58,218 nucleotides of DNA, from positions 73,268 to 131,485 of the forward strand of contig WELB01000174.1 in assembly GCA_009602725.1 (NCBI GenBank). The letters run 5' to 3'. Below the pieces are notes generated by a model. That model ran no database searches. It was given only the letters and a program-made list of their open reading frames with translations, and was not told the DNA's origin. Made by a program: the position numbers and the translations under genes. This DNA is from Spirogloea muscicola (Eukaryota; Streptophyta; Zygnematophyceae; Spirogloeales; Spirogloeaceae). Positions 22,549 through 32,600 of this stretch are shown piece by piece; the stretch's first letter is position 1, and each line of letters opens with the position of its first letter.

Positions 22549-22985
22549 GGCGGCTTGGGGGGGGGGGAGTGGGAGCTGCTCGAGCTGGGCGCCCGAGTCG
22601 GGAAGTGAGCCAGCTGGGAGCCCCAGTCCGGGGTTGGGGCCGGGCCCGCGCTCCAGTCCGGGGTTGGGAAGCGGAAGGGGTGTGGGGTTTGGGCGGCACA
22701 AATTGGCGGGCCGGATTCCCGGCGCTCAGCGCGGCGCTGATTGCGGCGCAGATCCGGCACGTGCAGCCAATGGGGTGCCCGAGGGCGGGCGAACGGACGC
22801 GGTGGGCGGCGCCACGTGGTGCGCGATGTGGTACGGGCGGGTGCTGAGCCGTGGGATTTCCCGGATCCGGTGGCCTCGCCGACTCGGGCGCCGGAGCGGG
22901 GCTTTGTCTGGGAGTGCCGAGGGCTGTCAGATGTCCGAAGCGAGCTCCCTCCGATTGTGCCGAAAATAATGAGATCCAGGTAGAA
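22549..22985. other. GC-rich 5' flank of the Pro-rich secreted gene
   Basis: This is the probable promoter and 5' UTR of the minus-strand secreted protein gene. A G-run at 22557-22567 and repeated CCGGGGTTGGG units (about 22627-22675) are present. Overlapping ORFs on both strands are GC-driven and are not called. Confidence 0.4.
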
Positions 22986-22989
22986 AGCG

Positions 22990-23735
22990 ATGGCTGTGAT
23001 TGGCCAGGTTTGGGGCTATTCTATCCTTTCATGGCTCCCAGCAGCCGCGAAGCAGTCGCCCCGCCGATAGCCAGAGAGACCCGCTTTCCGACTTCCTGAA
23101 ACCTTTGTCATCTTTCTCTGAGCTCATTAAATCCTGGGACCTCGTTTGCTCCCTTCTTGAAGATCAAGCAGCTATTCCTAAGAGGGATGCTGTGCCTCCT
23201 TGAAGGAGATGCAGCTCTTCCGAATAGAGCTGCTGTGGCCCCTCCTTGAATCGCCCCCTTCCTTTGCATGTGTTGCTTCTCGCAGCCCTTGCCCCCATTG
23301 GGAGTTGCCACTTCGTCTTCTATGTCAGCGAGCTTTTGTATTTGTACTTGGCCAGTCAGGCCCTTCATCCAGCCCCTATCCTCAATGGGCGGCCCCTTCT
23401 TCATCACGAAGAACACACTCTATTTCCTCCATCCTTCCTCCAAGTACCTCCACCAAATTTTCTTTCAGTCTGCTAATTCAGATGCCACAGCCGCGGCAGA
23501 GCTGTGCGTGGAGCGCCAACGACAGCGCTGCCTCTGGCTCTGTCCAGGGGACCCACTTCCAGGACCCTAGCATCTCTGATCTGCGGCTGCTCAGCAGGAA
23601 TTACTGAGTCATTAGTAGCTGCTTTGTTTCTTCTTGTGCTTGTTTTTCTTAGGCTTCCCCTGGCTCCCTTCTCGTACTTTGTCCATTCTTTTTTGGGCTG
23701 GCTGTTCCAGCCCCTATCCTCAATGGGCGAGCTCT
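22990..23735 (+). mobile_element. LINE 3' end with full 3' UTR
   Basis: A decayed ORF ends SISDLRLLSRNY plus stop at 23607. About 70 nt downstream the UTR reads TCTCGTACTTTGTCCATTC, then the hairpin GGGCTGGCTGTTCCAGCCCC (about 23695-23714), CTATCCTCAATGGGCGAGCT and a CTTTCTTC tail. An older UTR fragment (TTTGTACTTGGCC...GGCC, CAATGGGCGGCCC) lies upstream at about 23340-23400. This copy gives the clearest ORF-to-UTR linkage. Confidence 0.75.
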
Positions 23736-23749
23736 TTCTTCAACGACGT

Positions 23750-24700
23750 GTGGGGACGCCTGTGTGCCCGCGTCTGTAGGTGCGGGCTATGGCGCTCCTG
23801 CCTGGGGCCCACAACGGTGCCCCGCCCCATAGCGGCCGGCAGGTAGGGCCCACAGCTGCGAGGGCCATGGCGCGGCAGGCGCTGACACAACGCCTGTCAT
23901 TTGGACTGTGGGCCATCATTGTACGGCCGTCGAGGGCCGACCGACTGAATGATGAGTGGCAACCGGCCACGCGCCGCGTGGTGAGCTTGAGGCAAGTGGG
24001 GCCTAGCCGTGCCTAGAGGCGGCGCCGACGAGCCCGGCAAATAGCAGACGTCGGGCGCGGTGGCGGACTGGTGTCACACATCCTTGCCATTTATAGGAGC
24101 CACTTGCAGAAACTAAGAAATTAGAATTGGGAATGGCTGCGATTGCTGTCAAAGAGAAGCAGGTCTTCTTAAGGGCGAGGGCAAGCCCACCAAAGACTGA
24201 TAAGGTCCAGCTGTGCAAAGCCAGCCCAGAAGAGTAAGAAGTTAGCTGTTCCAAAGGGGGCGAGGGCTGTGAACAGCCAGCCCAGAAGAACAGAAATAGA
24301 CAAGGTCCAGCGAAGTAGAAGCCTAAGAAACGGCACTTTCAGTGTAAGCAATGGCTAGCTGGAGATGCCAGCCCAAAGAAATGCACAAGAATTGCACAAG
24401 GTTTGGAAGAATGATGGACAAGAAGAGGGATGACGGGTCAGTGCTTGTCCAAATTCGGCGCCGCCTCGCCCCATGCAGGCATGGCGCCTCAGCGTGGCCC
24501 ACCACCCGCAGGATGGCCCACAGCCGCGGCGGCGGCGTAGAGCCCGTGACGCGCGAGGCCGGGCGTGCCCTGGGCGAATGCTAGCTCCGGGTGGCAGTGG
24601 CGGCGCCGCCAGGCAGGGCGCCAATGGCGCCGTCTCTGGCAAACCGCGTCGCGGATGGGGCGGGCGGGAGTAGAAAACGTACAGTCCAGTACAGGAGGAT
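23750..24700. repeat. Duplicated repeat block, copy A
   Basis: Shares order and sequence with 25920-27060: GGGCCCACA..., the GGCGGCGCCGACGA stretch, an ATGGCTGCGAT...GCGAGGGCAAGCC stretch with reverse-oriented hairpin remnants, and a GC-rich end (GGCGCCGCCAGGCA...CGCGTCGCGGATGGGGCGGG). No coding function was recognised. Confidence 0.65.
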
Positions 24701-25119
24701 GCTGTGATTGGCCAGCCCAAATCATTTGGACATTTATGAAGGCAGACGAGACGGCTCATCCATTGGGAATACAAGATGTGAGAGGCCAGCCCAGGAAAGG
24801 AAACCTCAGCTTTGGCATGCGCAAGCGCAAGGACGTCGCTTGCCAGATGCGTCGATATCTTTAGTCAACGACAAATGCTGACATGCCAGTCTAAGTGATG
24901 AACAACCGGAATAAAATGGTCGGTCGCGTTGGCCATGCCAGCGAGGAAGGCAGTCTGAGGGCTTCAGAGACGCAGGCAAGGGTGGGCGCAGGCTTGTGCA
25001 AGGCGTGGAGCTTGCGAAGCGGACTGCTTGGCAGGCTACTAACTAGAGGTTACAAGTGATTAAGTGTACATGGTCCTTGCTTGCTTATGTTTTCCCGCGC
25101 TTTTTGGTCTCTTTGGACC
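24701..25119. repeat. Degraded repeat debris between blocks
   Basis: Reverse-oriented hairpin remnants (GATTGGCCAGCCCAAAT... at about 24706 and AGAGGCCAGCCCAGGAAAGG at about 24781) and a fragment (GAAGGCAGTCTGAGG...GACGCAGGC, about 24950-25030) similar to 16430-16530. No gene is supported. Confidence 0.45.
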
Positions 25120-25880
25120 TTATTAGTGAGCACATACAAATTCGACAAGCTAAATTGGGGGAGCCGGAGCGCCGTCATGGAAGCTGGTGGCCTGACTTAG
25201 AGCGCGCACAGCACGCTGATGAGTAGCCAGAGCTTGCGAGCCCTGCAACTCAGCGAGAGCCGCAATATTTGACATGCAACTAATGCTGCGGAATGCTAGT
25301 GTGCCCAAAGCTTGCCCCCCGAGTGCGACGACGCATGTCAACCACTCGGGCCAGATGCTGGATGAGGGAGGACCATGTCATACCATAGCCACCGTAACAT
25401 ACACAGCGCATAGAAGTGGTCTCCTCGGGGGTGCTCCTTGTAATGCCTCTCCTTTTTGCGCTCCGCGCTGGACATTGCCCAGCCAGGCACAGTTGACGTG
25501 GGTGCTCCAGCTCTGTATGCGTCAGGAAGTACAACGTCCAGGAGCAGGCGAGGCCCACCGTTCCCGCGGGTGGCGACCACGTCCAGACGCCGCATGTATG
25601 GCTCCTGTCGGAAGACTGGCAAGATGCCGAAGGAAAAGACGCACCCCGGACAAGAGCAGTAGAGGGGCCAAGGTAACAGGGCGCACGAAGAAGCTCGCCC
25701 AATTCAAGAAGGTGGCTGGGAAAGGCCAGCTCAAAAAGAGTGGACAAGGTCCAAAGAGCCGGAAGGCTCCTAAACCACACAGCATGCACAAGACTACAGC
25801 GGAGGGGAGCTTAGTAACCACGGGGTAGCAGCAGCAAGCTGGAGTACCTTGCAGCTGGAAAAGAGGCACCCAAGCAAGCA
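25120..25880 (-). mobile_element. LINE fragment with endonuclease-like motif
   Basis: A minus-strand frame (about 25622-25338) reads YMRRLDVVATRGNGGPRLLL, DVVLPDAYRA, AMSSAERKKERHYKEHPRGD, with a D-x14-D pair typical of the R2-type restriction-like endonuclease ([RK]-x-x-D-x(12-14)-D). A continuation in other frames (25341 to about 25130) carries SISCMSNIAALAELQGSQAL and ends at the LYVLT box. A second terminal box (PRGY stop) on the same strand lies at about 25820. The copy is frameshifted. Confidence 0.7.
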
Positions 25881-25919
25881 ACAGCTGAGGAGATCGAAAC
25901 AGTATTAGGCAATGGCTGT

Positions 25920-27060
25920 TAGAGGCAAGCCCAACTTTAGCACGCGCCTATGGCGCCTCCGCCTGGGACCCACGACGGCGTCCCGCCCACGGCTGCCGAT
26001 AGGGCCCACAGCTGGTGAGGACGTAGCAGGCGCTGACACAATGCCCATCCTTGGATTGGGCATCTTGAATCTGCCGTCAATCGCCAACACGGAGGTCATA
26101 TTTGCGGCATTCTTTTTTGGGCTGGCTTTTTCCAGCCCCTATCCTCAATGGGCGAGCCCTTCTTCTTATTGCGGCCACCGGCCGCGGGTTTCGTGGCGGG
26201 CTTTGACACAAGTGGGGCAAGCTGTGGCTGGAGGCGGCGCCGACGACGTCGGCAAGTGGCAAATGCCCGGCGTGTTGCCGGACGCGTAGGTGGGACATGC
26301 AAGAGAGAAGGCGAGCGGTGCATGAAATTGAAAGGGAGGACAATCCTGGCCTTACAAAAGCAAGAGGCTCTCGCAAAAATCAAGGGACTTGATTTGGGGA
26401 TGGCTGCGATGGATTCTCTGATGGAACAGCGCGTCCAAAGCAAAGCTGCGATGGCTTTCAATAAGATAGAGAAGTAGCTCTGCCATAAGGCGAGGGCAAG
26501 CCAACCAAAGAATGACAAGGTCCAGACTGTGAAAAGCCAGCCCAGATAAGAAAAGTAAGGTCTTCCAAAGAAGATTTTCGTGTATTTGGAAACCAGCAAA
26601 GGCCAAATGGCCAAGTACAAAGGCAAGGGCTGTGAACAGACGTCCCAGATGAACAGAAAATTGGACAAGGTCCAGCGAGGTGAAAGTCCAGGAACAGGAC
26701 TTCCAATGTCAAGCAATGACTGCATGGCCAGCCCAAACAATGTACAAGGTCGGTACAAAGATGTTAAACAACTAATGGAAATGAAGAGGATGATGGGTCA
26801 GTGGAATTCCCGGCGCCGCGTTGCTCCACGCAGCCATGGCGACTCGGCGTGGCCCACCAGCTTCGGCATGGCCCACCAGCTGCGGCGGCGGCGTGGAGCC
26901 CGTGACGCGGCGGCGTGGAGCCCGTGACGGGCGAGGCCGGGCGCGCCCGGGGCGGGCGCCAGCTCGGCAGCAGTGGCGGCGCCGCCAGGCACGGCGCAAA
27001 TGCTGCCGTCTCTGACAAGCCGCGTCGCGGATGGGGCGGGCGAGAAAAAGAAGGCGCGCG
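25920..27060. repeat. Duplicated repeat block, copy B
   Basis: Second copy of 23750-24700. It contains an extra 60-bp LINE 3'-terminal insertion (26109-26168) and an internal duplication of the CGGCGGCGTGGAGCCCGTGA unit near 26884-26928. Confidence 0.65.
26109..26168 (+). mobile_element. 60-bp LINE 3'-terminal insertion with a 7-bp target-site duplication
   Basis: Flanked by TTGCGGC at 26102-26108 and 26169-26175. The insert consists only of ATTCTTTTTT, the hairpin GGGCTGGCTTTTTCCAGCCC, CTATCCTCAATGGGCGAGCC and a (CTT)n-like tail. It marks the minimal 3' terminus of the element. Confidence 0.7.
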
Positions 27061-27459
27061 ATGCGCATGAGATGAAGGGAGGCAGATTCTAGCCAAATAA
27101 AATTGTAGGCAACATCATTGCAAATGTTAAGGCTACATGAAACGAGGCCCTATGTTGAGGTGGCTAAGGTAACAGTGTGACGTTAGTCTCAACGGGGTGA
27201 GCACATACAAATTCGTCAAGCTAACTTGGGAGCCGGAGCGCCGCCACGGAAGCCGGTGGCCTGACTTAGAAAGAAAGTGCTCGCCCATTGAGAATTAGAG
27301 CGCGCCCAGCACGCTGATGGAAGAAGGAAGACTATTTCCAATAAAGGGCGATGGCTGTGATTGACCAGCCCCAGATATTAGAAGAGGGCCGAGGAGCCGG
27401 CTTGCCTTTGGCCACGGACACGGACCACGGACCACGGACTGTGTTGTTTCCGGCTGCGC

Positions 27460-27960
27460 CAAGCGTTCATCCGAGGAGGCGGGCTATGCAGTCCGCCAGG
27501 CGGCGGGCGCAAAGGAACGAAAGTACGCGGATCACCCCGTAGGCGACGAGTTTGTCCCACTCGCCGTCGACGTGCACGGGGCCTTTGGGACCAAATGGCT
27601 CGACCTTCTCCACCGCCTTGCTCGGCGTGCGGTGGCCCGCCGCCACGGGCAGAACGGCGAGCAGCCTGGCTTCAACGTCGCCGGGTCCCTCGATCAGGTG
27701 TTCAGGATGCGCCTCGCCATTTCCCTCCAGCGGTCTCTTGCGTTTGCCGTACACCTGCGTGCCGGCCGCGCCCTGGCGGCTGCCTCCGGGTTTCGTCAGG
27801 GCGACGTCTTCCCGCCCTCTAGCTATTCGGACCTGCACTTGCTGACTAGAGTTTACTGAGAGCCTCCTTGTCGTCTTAGCACTTAGTCCCCTGCTTTCTG
27901 CGCCATTCGGCTCCTTTTGACCTTGTCCATTCCTTTTGGGCTGGCTTCTCCCAGCCACCA
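27460..27960 (+). mobile_element. LINE ORF C terminus, open frame with 3' UTR
   Basis: An uninterrupted frame (about 27482-27859) reads GYAVRQAAGAKERKYADHPV, VDVHGAFGTKWLDLLHRLAR, MRLAISLQRSLAFAVHLRAG, RALAAASGFRQGDVFPPSSY and ends SDLHLLTRVY plus stop. This is the best-preserved copy of the region C-terminal to the endonuclease motif. The UTR follows: TTTTGACCTTGTCCATTCC and the hairpin GGGCTGGCTTCTCCCAGCC (about 27938-27956). Confidence 0.75.
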
Positions 27961-28641
27961 GTCAATTCGGCCGCGCTTATCTCTCTTTGTACTTGGCCAC
28001 ACATGGCCTCCCCATCTCTTAATACACACGCATTGCCTTCCCTGCATCGAGCTACTCTGACCTGATGTTGCTCACTCGCGGGTACTGAGCCTCCCTAGTG
28101 TGTTGTTGTGTTTGGTAAAGTAGTTTTTCGGCACCTCTTTAATTGGCTTTGGACATTGTCCATTGTTTTTGGGCTGGCTTTGCCAGCCCCTCTTCTCTAT
28201 GGGCGAGCAGGGGGGGCGAGCTCCCCCCTGCTCTACCATAGCATCTTCCGACCCCTTTGTAGATGCTCAATGCTCGCCTAGTGTTGTTCGGCCCCTTCGA
28301 ACCTTTGTCATTCTTTTTTGAATACACACGCATTGCCTTCCCTGCATCGAGCTACTCTGACCTGATGTTGCTCACTCGCGGGTACTGAGCTTCCCTAGTG
28401 TGTTGTTGTCTTTGGTAAAGTAGTCCTTTTTCGGCACCTCTTTCTTTGGCTTTGGACATTGTCCATTGGTTTTGGGCTGGCTTTGCCAGCCCCTCTTCTC
28501 TATGGGCGAGCAGGGAATGCGTGTATATCAAGAGATGGGGAGGCCATGTGTGGCCAAGTACAAAGGCAAGCACATTGGACAAATGTACGTCACCTGCTGC
28601 TAAGCTGACCCGCTCAGTAACCACGAGTCAGCACATAGAGG
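27961..28641. repeat. Direct duplication (300-bp spacing) and inverted copy of LINE 3' ends
   Basis: 28021-28090 and 28321-28390 are almost identical (the first 60 bases are identical) and each encodes SSYSDLMLLTRGY plus stop. Each is followed by TTTGGACATTGTCCATTG and the hairpin GGGCTGGCTTTGCCAGCCCC ending TATGGGCGAGCAGG. About 28505-28640 is an inverted copy of the same unit (GGCCATGTGTGGCCAAGTAC; minus-strand VLTRGY stop), matching 27985-28040 in reverse. A perfect palindrome AGCAGGGGGG...CCCCCCTGCT lies at about 28208-28234. Confidence 0.8.
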
Positions 28642-28747
28642 NAACCCCCAACCCTGAACCCTGAACCCTGAACCCTGAACCCTGAACCCTGAACCCTGAA
28701 CCCTGAACCCTAAACCCTAAATCCTAGACCCCGAACCCTAAACCCTA
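28642..28747. repeat. Interstitial telomere-like repeats
   Basis: Directly after an N at 28642, a tract of about eight CCCTGAA units passes into CCCTAAA units and degenerate forms. CCCTAAA is the plant/green algal telomere repeat; CCCTGAA is a one-base variant. The tract lies inside the scaffold, not at its end. Confidence 0.85.
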
Positions 28748-29501
28748 GGCAGTGCCACCGCTTGGTGAAGTCTTGGGGCATTCTTTTTGTCGGCTTCACC
28801 ACCTCGAAACCTGTGAATAGAAATACAAGTTTATATTGCATGGAGTCTTGCGAATGCTGTGTTGGTCTTTCCATTCTTCATACTCCAGCTGACGCTCCCC
28901 CCGTCCAACAAGTCCCAAGGACCAACTGACGACAGTAGGCTAGGTGGCAGCAGTGCAATCACATGATCTGCTTTGTGGTGCTGAGCATGTCTTGACCATT
29001 TCCAAAAGCGGGTGCTACTGACTAGTCGTGGCGTTTGTTGACAATCTTAGACACTGAACATACTGATCACTGCTTCTGGTCACATGTGAAATGCATGAAT
29101 CTCAAGCACGAGATAACAATCACAAAGTACTAGTGAATCATCATCCACAATTCAATATAACAGCACAGACGTCATAGACATCTGCCAGTGGGTACTGTAC
29201 ACCAACTAACGCACATTGATAAATTGGATGGATGAAGGTCACCATTATGCCAAACTGGCGCAGATGACCTCCATACAGTTGCCTTTGCACACTAAGGGGG
29301 CCTGTGAGGCAATGTACAAATGGTCAAGCAAGTAGCCTGGAGGTACCATCAATGAAGAAGGCCCGCCTGAAGAGTCCTTGCTGACTACATGGCACACTTT
29401 GCGGAAAAGGCGGCAAACTTCGACCATGCAAGCTGCTCAAGCAGGACTTTCTGTTCTGGATTGCTGCCATTACTGTGGCAAAGCCCGATGGCAACGGCAC
29501 T
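28748..29501. other. Spacer between telomere-like tract and HAT-repeat gene
   Basis: AT-richer DNA without ORFs of coding character. It probably includes the 3' UTR of the minus-strand HAT gene. Nothing else is recognised. Confidence 0.4.
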
Positions 29502-31640
29502 TCACGCAGCCATGCCAAGGGCTCGCCACCCATGGGACAGAGGAGCACCACTTCCCGGGAGAAGTTGAGGCGATCGAAGCATGGACGGCTGAGAGTTAGT
29601 CGGTTGTTTGGGCTTGTCCACTCGTCGCCCTGAAGAAGATGGTCGCTCAACAAGTGCCACACTCTTTCGAGCCTCAAAAATGCGACGACGACGCCGTGCG
29701 GCCGCTTTGTCTTCTACTGCCGCCCGTTTGAACAGCTCCAGTGCCGGGCCAGTCCGTCCTAGCTGGTCCTCCAGCTTGGCTGCTTCCTGTAAAGTGAAGG
29801 TACCTCAAAGCAGCTGATTCAGCTGACGCAAACATGGCAAAGACACTTGGAATCGTAGACCATCGATTCCAGCGACGCGGTTCTTCAAAGTCAGAGTCAA
29901 GGATATGGTCAAGCGACGTGGTTGTCCACCGTGAGGACCCACCATCAATGAAGGGGCATTGTTGGGCTCCACGTCAATCGCGAGCTGCAAGAGATCACGT
30001 GCCGCTTGAAGGTTGCCCAGTTCCCTCTCCATCCGAGCATATGCCTGTATGTTCCAGTACGATGAAAGCTTGGCAAGACACCTCTGGCAGGAGACATCCT
30101 AGGGGCAGGGCGCATGCAGGACATCTCCGGGACATACGACCACCAAGTGGTGCAAGCACATCCAAGCAGCTGCAACATCTAGGCTGCGCAGCTTCACCTG
30201 CAAGCAGGGTACGTTGGTGGGGTTGGCCAGTAACCCCTGCTCAAAGAGCTCTCGTGCACGGCTAACATTTCCGACTTCCAACTCCATCAGTGCCCACGCC
30301 TGAGGTGCAGCAACAGATTGTAGACAAATCAGTGAGCTATGACCAAGCACGAGGAGCAGGCAAACCAGCTCCGTTCCTATGGCCAAACAGCCATCGGTGT
30401 CCTTGAAATCTAGGCGTAGCACAGACCTGCCATGCATGAAGATTGCGTCGCTCCTGCTCTGTACAACGCCTGAAGAGATCACGAGCGGTTGCTTGCGATG
30501 CGGGGCTCTTGAGTTGTGCCTCACTGTGTGCCCACGCCTGCTTGTGCACACAGAGAGGGAGCCAGGGAGTCAACATGGTGGACCACATGGCTGAGTAGGA
30601 CTGTGTGGCGGAGTAAGACGAAAACCCCAATGAAAGAAGACGCCTAAGACCGGACGGCAATATGGAGCATGACTTCCCTGCCCTTCGTACTGACATCCTC
30701 CCTTTTTTCTGCATCAACTTTCCCTGCTGCCCACAGACAGTGGCTGGAATATGGTGAGGCAAGGGCACCCTGGCCCTCATGGACTTAGGTGCCCCGCTAC
30801 TCAGAAACAAGTGCACAGCCTAAGATGAAGTACCTGGAGGACGTGAGCACTGCAAGGGTCAACATTCAACGCATCCTGGAAGAGCTGGCGCATCCGATGG
30901 TGCTGGCCCTGCTGTGCCTCAAAGACGCCCCAGGCTTGCAGGATGACGATGTCGTGAGGAGCTGCTGCCTTTGCGCGTGCAAAGTGCAGCCTGGCTGCCC
31001 CGTAGTTGTGACCACGAGCCTCCAGCAGCGCGCGAGACAGTAGGACCACGGCATTGCTGGGCTCAGCGTCAGCCGCACGCTGAAGAAGGCGACGGGCCTT
31101 GGACCAATTGCCCTCGCGTTCCTCCAGCATAGCCCAGGCATGCAGTCCCGTAACGGCTGCCCGCACACCCTCAGGACCCTCTGCCAGCGCCTGCTCCTGC
31201 ATATCATGAGCAAGAGAGGCGTCATTACGCCGCCCCAAAAGTTTATCATCACAAACGGACCTCCCAGGCTCGTTCTCCCAGGCTTGTGGAGGGGTCAGAC
31301 ATCATACAGAAAATTGAAAATTGCAGTTGCAGCAAGTTTCGGCACTGACATGCATCATGCATCGAGCACCCACCAACGTACATCTTCCTCAGTGGTATGG
31401 CGCAGCACATACAGCGGGCACGGGCACTGACGAGCTGAGGGCAAGAAGTGAGGAGCACATGCCTTGCGTGCAGCATCAAGAGCGTCGGCGAATAGAATGC
31501 GAGCACGTGAGAGGTTGCCAACTTCGTCTTCAAGGGTGGCCCACGCCCGCAGTGTGTGCACAAAGTTGGAGCCAAACTGGCCACGATTGCGGAACACCCT
31601 GACAGCTTGCTCATAGGCATTCCTGGCCATTCTTGGGTGG
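29502..31640 (-). CDS. HAT/TPR-repeat protein, Mbb1/HCF107-like, 5' end missing
   Basis: Exons on the minus strand, in order: about 31640-31455 (HPRMARNAYEQAVRVFRNRG... RAWATLEDEVGNLSRARILF), about 31205-30840 (HAWAMLEEREGNWSKARRLL, SRALLEARGHNYGAARLHFA, AWGVFEAQQGQHHRMRQLFQ), about 30540-30440 (AWAHSEAQLKSPASQATARD), about 30300-30190 (AWALMELEVGNVSRARELFE), about 30050-29945 (AYARMERELGNLQAARDLLQ) and about 29790-29502 (KLEDQLGRTGPALELFKRAA, basic tail, TGA). The repeating A-W-x-x-x-E ... G-N-x-x-x-A-R-x-L-F pattern with PxN turns is the half-a-TPR motif of RNA-processing proteins. The nearest relatives I know are chloroplast Mbb1/HCF107, which bind and protect psbB/psbH mRNA. At least seven repeats are visible. 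Upstream the reading stops before the N at 31848 and repeat DNA, so the N terminus and targeting peptide are not seen. Confidence 0.7.
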
Positions 31641-31919
31641 CCTGTGCATAGACCTCAGCTGATCAGCATGTTTGCCGTGACACATGTTGCGACAACACGC
31701 GTGGCAGCGGCCTGTCTGGATAACAAAGAGGACCTTCGGATGGATGCCAGATGACCATAAGGAGATAGATGAGGGGCTGTGCTACGGGACTCCTACAGAG
31801 GGGCGGCTAACACGCGCGGCGCAAGGGGGGAGGGCGCGGGGGGGAGGNTGCGCCCCGCCCGCATTCTCTCTCTTTCCCAGCTGCGAGTTGCTACTCGCTG
31901 CTGCTGCTGCTTTCTTTCT

Positions 31920-32600
31920 GGCCTAGCACTTTCTTTCTGCTGACTCGTGGTCACCAGACTCCGACTTCCGGCTGTTGGACTTAAGGGTCAATGAGCACCC
32001 ATTTCTGGTACTCACTTGCGAGTACTCAAAACTCCCATCTGCTTCCGTGTGGCTGAAAGAAGAAAGTGCTCGCCCATTAAGGATAGGGGCTGGAATAGCC
32101 AGCCCAAAAAAGAATGAACAGAGTACGAGAAGGGGGCCAGGGGAAGCGCTAAGGAAAACAAGCACACAAACAAACAAAGCAGAAAGACGTGGCTCTCTCA
32201 ATGGGGGCAAGGGCTGCGAAAAGCCAGCCCGAAAAGAATTGACAAAGGTTCGAAGGGGCCATATGACGGAGGGGCCTAAAGCGCTATGTCAGAACGGGAG
32301 GAGGGTGGACCACTCAGTAGCTACGAGTGAGGAGCCTCAAACCCGACAGACCAGCTGCCGGAGAACAATCCCATTGACGAAAGCCACAGGCTGCAGTGAG
32401 AGCACGGCCAGCACGCAGATGCAAGGCGTGGGCCATGGACCGCTGGAGAGAAGCCCCCCGCTGGAGGGAGATTGATAGACGCATGCGATAGACTTGGGCC
32501 GACCAGCCAGCGGCGTTGAAGTCAGCCGGCTCACCTCGCCTGCGCCACACAGCGCGGCGCGCAAGCCTGGCTAGCAGGTCGAGCCAAGGGCCGGATGGGC
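31920..32600 (-). mobile_element. Two LINE 3' ends in minus orientation
   Basis: On the minus strand a frame (about 32550-32314) reads FNAAGWSAQVYRMRLSISLQ, HALHLRAGRALTAACGFRQW and ends LSGLRLLTRSY plus stop. Its UTR with a hairpin remnant follows at plus coordinates 32205-32260. A second, separate UTR fragment (about 32050-32190) has the same GCTTTGTTTG...TCTCGTACTCTGTTCATTC and GGGCTGGCTATTCCAGCCCC, TTAATGGGCGAGC arrangement as 9142-9269. Confidence 0.7.

Noticed and set aside
26764-27096. Minus-strand Arg/Ala/Pro-rich ORFs in the GC-rich repeat block
   Set aside because: The same region is duplicated at 24.4-24.7 kb with shifted frames; coding is not conserved between the copies.
27961-28641. 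Possible CRISPR-like array from regularly repeated hairpin units
   Set aside because: Spacing is irregular, the units encode LINE tails, and the genome is clearly eukaryotic.
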